Origin: a bacterium YEK0313
Lineage (GTDB): Bacteria > Pseudomonadota > Alphaproteobacteria > Rhizobiales > Phreatobacteraceae
Length of the DNA: 64,000 nucleotides
Assembly: GCA_000751295.2 (NCBI GenBank)
Contig: CCMO02000001.1
Location: 2,033,501-2,097,500, forward strand
Direction of reading: 5' to 3'
The notes under the pieces: generated by a model
What the model was told of the DNA's origin: nothing
Database searches by the model: none
The model's input: the letters and a program-made list of their open reading frames with translations, nothing else
In this document: positions 60,931 through 64,000 of the stretch, piece by piece
How positions within the stretch are numbered: the stretch's first letter is position 1
How the letters are laid out: the number at the start of each line of letters is the position of its first letter
Made by a program: the position numbers and the translations under genes

Positions 60931-61152
60931 ATGGCGAAACTGTTCGGGCAAGGCGGTTCGGCCGGTGGCGAGGCCGCAGCGGAGGCCGAGGTCGCCGCCA
61001 TCATCGATGCCTTCGGGGGCGATGCGAAGGCGGCCTTGCGGGCCCTGATCGAGGAACTGGCGATCCTGCGGCGGCAAGGCAGCCGACTGGGGCAGGCCTG
61101 TGGCCTTCCCGGCGCGGGGCAGTGGCGCCACCGCCGGCGGCATCTGCAATAG
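60931..61152 (+). CDS. Small hypothetical protein downstream of a LexA box
   Basis: A 73-residue protein not recognised. A glycine-rich start (MAKLFGQGGSAGG) precedes an acidic amphipathic helix EAEVAAIIDAFGGDAKAALRALIEELAILRRQ and a basic tail ending RHRRRHLQ. The central motif DAKAALRALI is reminiscent of small helical proteins common in rhizobia. A GGGAAGG-like ribosome site precedes the ATG. The strongest support for its being a gene is the LexA box directly upstream. Confidence 0.5.
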   Translation: MAKLFGQGGSAGGEAAAEAEVAAIIDAFGGDAKAALRALIEELAILRRQGSRLGQACGLPGAGQWRHRRRHLQ

Positions 61153-61295
61153 CCCGTTCGTGCGGCACCGGAGGCCGCCCCCGCATCAGGCCGCATCGCG
61201 GCCGCGCGGAGCGCGCCGTTCATGCCGGTCGTTGTGCTCAACCGTTCGGCGATGGGGGCGGCCTGGACCAGTGGACCGGCTGGTCTGTGTGGGAT

Positions 61296-61316
61296 ATAGG
61301 ATACCCCCCTATATTA
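61296..61316. promoter_or_regulatory. RcnR/DmeR-type operator with a C-tract
   Basis: ATAGGATAC, a run of C, then TATATTAT: an A/T inverted flank (ATAC...CTAT) around six consecutive C, the layout of RcnR/InrS/DmeR operators (TACT-G-tract-AGTA type). It ends 13 nt before the start of the RcnR-like gene, fitting autorepression. Confidence 0.6.
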
Positions 61317-61329
61317 TGAGAGACATGCC

Positions 61330-61608
61330 GTGAGCCATACCAGCAAGGACAAGGCTCGGCTGCTCGGCCGCGTTCGGCGCATTCGTGGTCAGGTCGAAGC
61401 CGTCGAGCGGGCACTCGAAGCGGAAGCGGATTGCGCCGACATCCTTCAGCTCGTCGCCTCCATCAGAGGCGCCGTGAGCGGCCTGACCGCCGAGCTCATC
61501 GAGGATCACATCCGCTTCCACGTCGTCGATCCCGCCCATGAGCCGGACGCCGCCAAGGCGCGCGCCGCCGACGAGCTGATCGATGTGGTCAGGACCTATT
61601 TGCGCTGA
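61330..61608 (+). CDS. dmeR: Metal-sensing repressor of the RcnR/CsoR family (DmeR-like)
   Basis: A 92-residue helical-bundle repressor. The RcnR-type metal ligands are all present at canonical positions: H3, C35, H60 and H64. This HCHH set distinguishes Ni/Co sensors from Cu(I) CsoR (CHC) and formaldehyde FrmR. It starts with GTG (61330) just after a C-tract operator. It is 36 nt upstream of a cation diffusion facilitator gene, the arrangement of the dmeRF operon of Rhizobium leguminosarum, in which Ni(II)/Co(II) releases DmeR. Confidence 0.92.
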   Translation: MSHTSKDKARLLGRVRRIRGQVEAVERALEAEADCADILQLVASIRGAVSGLTAELIEDHIRFHVVDPAHEPDAAKARAADELIDVVRTYLR

Positions 61609-61644
61609 CACGCGCGCCGTTTTCTTGTGTCGGAGCCCTTCGTC

Positions 61645-62571
61645 ATGAGCGAGCAGTCCGTTTCGCCGGCAGCCCACCACCACGTCTTCCTGGGACGAGA
61701 CCACGCGCTCAACGAACGGCGCACCTGGGCGGTCATCGCGCTGACGGCGGCGACGATGGTGGTGGAGATCGTCGCCGGCACGATCTATGGCTCCATGGCG
61801 CTCGTTGCGGATGGGTGGCACATGTCGACCCATGCCGCCGCCATGCTGATCAGCGCCACGGCCTACGCCTATGCGCGCCGCCATGCCCATGATCCGCGCT
61901 TCACGTTCGGCACCGGCAAGCTGGGCGATCTTGGCGCCTTTGCCAGCGCCATCGTGCTCGCGCTGGTCGCCCTGCTGATTGCCTGGGAAAGCCTCGTGCG
62001 GCTCGCCAATCCGGTGCCGATCGGCTTCGGGCAGGCGCTCGGTGTTGCGGTCATCGGCCTCGCCGTCAATCTTGCCAGCGCCTGGCTGCTCGGCGGCCAC
62101 GGACATCATCATGACCATGGCCACGATCATGACGATCACGCTCACGGCCATGCGGACAACAATCTCCGCGCGGCCTATCTGCACGTCCTTGCGGACGCGC
62201 TGACTTCGGTTCTGGCGATCGTGGCGCTGCTCGCCGGCGCACTGTACGGCTGGCTCTGGCTGGACCCGCTGAGCGGGCTCGTCGGCGCCCTCGTCATTGC
62301 CCGCTGGTCATACGGGCTGATGCGCGCGGCCGGCGGCGTCCTGGTCGATGCTGTTCCCGACCATGACGACCTGCCGGGCGAGATCCGCCGGGCGATCGTG
62401 CGTGACGGCGAACAGATCAGCGACCTGCATGTCTGGCAGGTCGGGCCGGGGCATCACGCTGCGATCATCGCGCTGGTCGCGCCGGTGCCACAGCCGCCCT
62501 CCGCGTACCGGGCGCGGCTTGCCCATCTCCCCGCGCTGTCGCATGTCACGATCGAGGTCGAGCCAGCCTGA
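61645..62571 (+). CDS. dmeF: Cation diffusion facilitator, Ni/Co efflux (DmeF-like)
   Basis: A 308-residue inner-membrane CDF exporter with six predicted helices. Helix 2 carries ADGWHMSTHAAAML, and helix 5 the HVLADALTS metal site. Between helices 4 and 5 is a histidine-rich loop (about 150-175; GHGHHHDHGHDHDDHAHGH). The C-terminal cytoplasmic domain contains ISDLHVWQVGPGHHAAII. The ATG at 61645 has GGAG at 9 nt; a GTG at 61627 would add six residues. It is co-transcribed with the RcnR-like repressor and should remove Ni(II)/Co(II). Confidence 0.94.
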   Translation: MSEQSVSPAAHHHVFLGRDHALNERRTWAVIALTAATMVVEIVAGTIYGSMALVADGWHMSTHAAAMLISATAYAYARRHAHDPRFTFGTGKLGDLGAFASAIVLALVALLIAWESLVRLANPVPIGFGQALGVAVIGLAVNLASAWLLGGHGHHHDHGHDHDDHAHGHADNNLRAAYLHVLADALTSVLAIVALLAGALYGWLWLDPLSGLVGALVIARWSYGLMRAAGGVLVDAVPDHDDLPGEIRRAIVRDGEQISDLHVWQVGPGHHAAIIALVAPVPQPPSAYRARLAHLPALSHVTIEVEPA

Positions 62572-62640
62572 TCCGCCGTGTCGGCACGTCCGCGCCCGCG
62601 CCGAACCAACGGCGCGGGTTTGGTTTGCGCGACGCCGCGC

Positions 62641-62931
62641 TCACATGGCGTGGCGTTGACGCCGGCGGCGCCGCCGACGGCGTCCTCCACTCGTTGCGCC
62701 TGCCCGGTTCATGGAGCCGGTCCCGGACCCCATCGATCCCGACCCGGCCCCCATGGAGCCGGCGCCCGAGCCCATGGCACCCGATCCGGACCCCATGGTT
62801 CCGGATCCAGAGCCCATGGAGCCGGCCTGCATTTCACGAGGCTGCGCCCGGGCCGCGTCGGCCGTGGCCGCTAGGCTTGCAGCGGCGGAGCCGAGCAGGA
62901 TGGTGGTGAGGAAGGTTCGGCGATGAAGCAT
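62641..62931 (-). CDS. Small exported Met/Gly/Ser heptad-repeat protein with poly-Arg tail
   Basis: A 96-residue protein. A signal peptide (RRTFLTTILLGSAAASLAATADAARAQ, about 4-30) with a twin-arginine start is followed by five 7-residue repeats of the form MGSGSGx (39-73), placing a methionine every seven residues, and a tail with eight consecutive arginines (84-91) ending QRHAM. At the DNA level the repeat is a 21-bp unit. I do not recognise the protein; Met-rich periplasmic proteins may bind soft metals, and the neighbour is a metal efflux gene, but this is only a suggestion. The opposite strand is also open here (Pro/Asp/Glu-rich), but the signal peptide supports this strand. Confidence 0.65.
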   Translation of the reverse strand: MLHRRTFLTTILLGSAAASLAATADAARAQPREMQAGSMGSGSGTMGSGSGAMGSGAGSMGAGSGSMGSGTGSMNRAGATSGGRRRRRRRRQRHAM

Positions 62932-63004
62932 GGACGTCCTCCTTGAAACCGCAGACCCTCTATCGGGGCATGCTGGGAGGTATTCGTCGCGGCAGCGCCT
63001 TTCG

Positions 63005-63535
63005 TTACGGCTCCTGCCCGTTGTTGCCTGGGTCCCGTTCGTCGGCGCGGCGTCGACGGGCGAAGGCATAGCGCCGGCGCACGACCGCATCGGCGGCCGG
63101 GCCTTCGTCGAAGATGAAGTCGGGCTCGTCGAGCCGGCGGCCGGTGCGGGCATCGACCATCACCGGATCGGCGGGCCGGCCGGTCGCCGCATCCACGACC
63201 TGGCTGGCAATGCCTTCCTCGGCGAAATGCCGATTGCCCCAGGCGGTGAGGGCGATCAGGACGGGGCGGAAGTCGCGGCCCCGATCGGTCAGCACATAGT
63301 CGTCACGCGGTGGCCGCGCGCTGTAGCGCCGCCGCTCCAGGAGCCCGGCCTCGACCAGCGCATTCAGGCGCCGGGTCAGCATGTTGGGCGCGATGTCCAG
63401 GCTGCGCTGGAACTGGTCGAAGCGCGTCAGCCCATGGAAGGCGTCGCGCAGGATCATCATGCTCCACCATTCGCCCACTCGCTCCAGACTGCGCGCGATC
63501 GGGCACATCGATCCTTCGTAGGACTTGCGTTGCAT
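63005..63535 (-). CDS. HxlR family transcriptional regulator
   Basis: A 176-residue winged-helix regulator. CPIARSLERVGEWWSMMILRDAFHGLTRFDQFQRSLDIAPNMLTRRLNALVEAGLLERRRY is the complete HxlR domain with the single N-terminal cysteine (C11), which in redox or electrophile sensors of this family (YodB-like) can be the sensing residue. The C-terminal about 60 residues are unusually Arg-rich (RRRYAFARRRRADERD). It is divergent from the MaoC-type gene, with a palindrome in between. Confidence 0.92.
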   Translation of the reverse strand: MQRKSYEGSMCPIARSLERVGEWWSMMILRDAFHGLTRFDQFQRSLDIAPNMLTRRLNALVEAGLLERRRYSARPPRDDYVLTDRGRDFRPVLIALTAWGNRHFAEEGIASQVVDAATGRPADPVMVDARTGRRLDEPDFIFDEGPAADAVVRRRYAFARRRRADERDPGNNGQEP

Positions 63536-63545
63536 GAACCGATCG

Positions 63546-63559
63546 TAGTCAAGTGACTA
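63546..63559. promoter_or_regulatory. Palindrome between HxlR and MaoC genes, candidate HxlR operator
   Basis: TAGTCA and TGACTA around AG, 10 nt upstream of the HxlR start and 43 nt upstream of the MaoC start. The near-perfect symmetry fits a winged-helix dimer. Confidence 0.5.
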
Positions 63560-63602
63560 TCATCATGCAAGTCGCTGAAACGCATCCGAACGGAGGCTAT
63601 CC

Positions 63603-64000
63603 ATGAGTGCCCTCTATCTCGACGATCTCGCCATCGGCCAGACCTTCACCAGCACGTCGCTGACGGTCGACGAAGCGGCGATCAAGGCCTTCGCCGGCCA
63701 ATACGATCCGCAGCCGTTCCACCTTGACGACGCAGCGGCCCGCGGCACGCTGTTCGGCGGGCTCGCCGCCAGCGGCTGGCACACTGCCGCCATGACCATG
63801 AGCCTGCTGGTGCCGAGCGCCCCGATCGCCGGCGGCATTATCGGCGGCGGTGGCGAGATCGCCTGGCCACAGCCGACCCGTCCGGGCGATGTCCTGACCG
63901 TCGTCAGCGAGGTGCTGGAAGTGACGCCCTCGAAGTCGCGTCCGGACCGCGGCATGGTCGTCCTGCGCAGCCGGACCCTCAACCAGAGAGGAGAGGCGGT
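63603..64000 (+). CDS. MaoC-like dehydratase, 3' truncated by window end
   Basis: The first 132 codons of a hot-dog-fold MaoC hydratase. FAGQYDPQPFHLDDAAARGTLFGGLAASGWHTAA holds the catalytic Asp and His of R-specific enoyl-CoA hydratases, with the substrate loop following. Such enzymes hydrate trans-2-enoyl-CoA in polyhydroxyalkanoate or degradation pathways. It starts at 63603, divergent from the HxlR gene, which probably regulates it. The last residues visible are LNQRGEAV. Confidence 0.9.
   Translation, partial: MSALYLDDLAIGQTFTSTSLTVDEAAIKAFAGQYDPQPFHLDDAAARGTLFGGLAASGWHTAAMTMSLLVPSAPIAGGIIGGGGEIAWPQPTRPGDVLTVVSEVLEVTPSKSRPDRGMVVLRSRTLNQRGEA

Noticed and set aside
60773..61048. Alternative frame overlapping the small gene at 60931
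   Set aside because: It is Arg/Pro/Ser-rich without structure, while the frame at 60931 has a plausible helix and follows the LexA box.
62578..62926. Pro/Asp/Glu-repeat frame on the plus strand
   Set aside because: It is the complement of the Gly/Ser/Met repeat. The minus strand has a signal peptide and ATG in the right place, and the plus strand has none.
1..64000. CRISPR arrays, tRNA or rRNA genes, prophage or integrative elements
   Set aside because: I saw no regularly spaced repeats, no tRNA-like cloverleaf, no integrase and no phage structural gene. The only mobile element is the IS481-like element and its scrap.

Overview
This window is about 64 kb of very GC-rich chromosomal DNA from an alphaproteobacterium, most likely of the order Hyphomicrobiales (Rhizobiales). 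The evidence is the gene content: an FMN riboswitch ahead of a RibH2-type lumazine synthase, a DUF47-Pit phosphate pair, a dmeRF-type metal efflux pair, Bug/TctBA, TRAP and Liv-type importers, and a GAAC-N7-GAAC LexA box of the alphaproteobacterial type. I do not see enough to name a genus. No tRNA, rRNA, CRISPR array, phage or plasmid-replication gene was recognised.

Layout. 1-3.5 kb: two M20 amidohydrolases/peptidases, a tandem crcB pair and a small secreted protein. 3.7-13.1 kb: a divergent catabolic locus. A TRAP importer (DctP, fused DctQM) with an SDR faces an IclR regulator followed by thiolase, acyl-CoA ligase, a tandem PPC-domain protein and a second SDR; an IclR-type operator lies in the gap and a second copy overlaps the iclR start. 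13.1-22.6 kb: riboswitch-ribH, then an acyl-CoA ligase with a complete Liv-type ABC importer and a GlxA-type regulator, then a dienelactone-hydrolase-like enzyme. 22.6-25.4 kb: NUDIX, Pit, DUF47 and a DNA alkyltransferase.

25.7-31.4 kb: a STAS-like small protein and a trehalose cluster (otsB, GH15 hydrolase, and an otsA carrying an N-terminal membrane sensor-like module). 31.5-40.9 kb: four MFS permeases, glucokinase, an FAD monooxygenase, and a TetR/O-methyltransferase divergon. 41-45.8 kb: a small accessory patch. A MocR-type regulator is broken by an internal scrap of an IS481-like transposase, and an intact copy of the same IS sits exactly on the stop codon of a glutamine amidotransferase gene, separating it from a MOSC-domain gene. 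45.8-49.7 kb: a catabolic cluster (MFS, two Asp/Glu-racemase-superfamily enzymes, GntR). 49.8-54.98 kb: DUF805, a full tripartite tricarboxylate transporter (Bug/TctB/TctA) and a PHB-depolymerase-type esterase.

55-64 kb: a GrlR-like protein, an alkB-ogt alkylation-repair pair, GST, SulP, ArgE, a LexA-box-preceded small gene, dmeR-dmeF, a Met/Gly/Ser-repeat secreted protein, and HxlR divergent from a MaoC dehydratase that runs off the end. The general picture is of a soil or water heterotroph rich in carboxylate importers and CoA-dependent catabolism, with osmoprotection by trehalose and small metal, fluoride and alkylation stress modules. All functional assignments come from reading motifs in the translated sequence; no database search was run.
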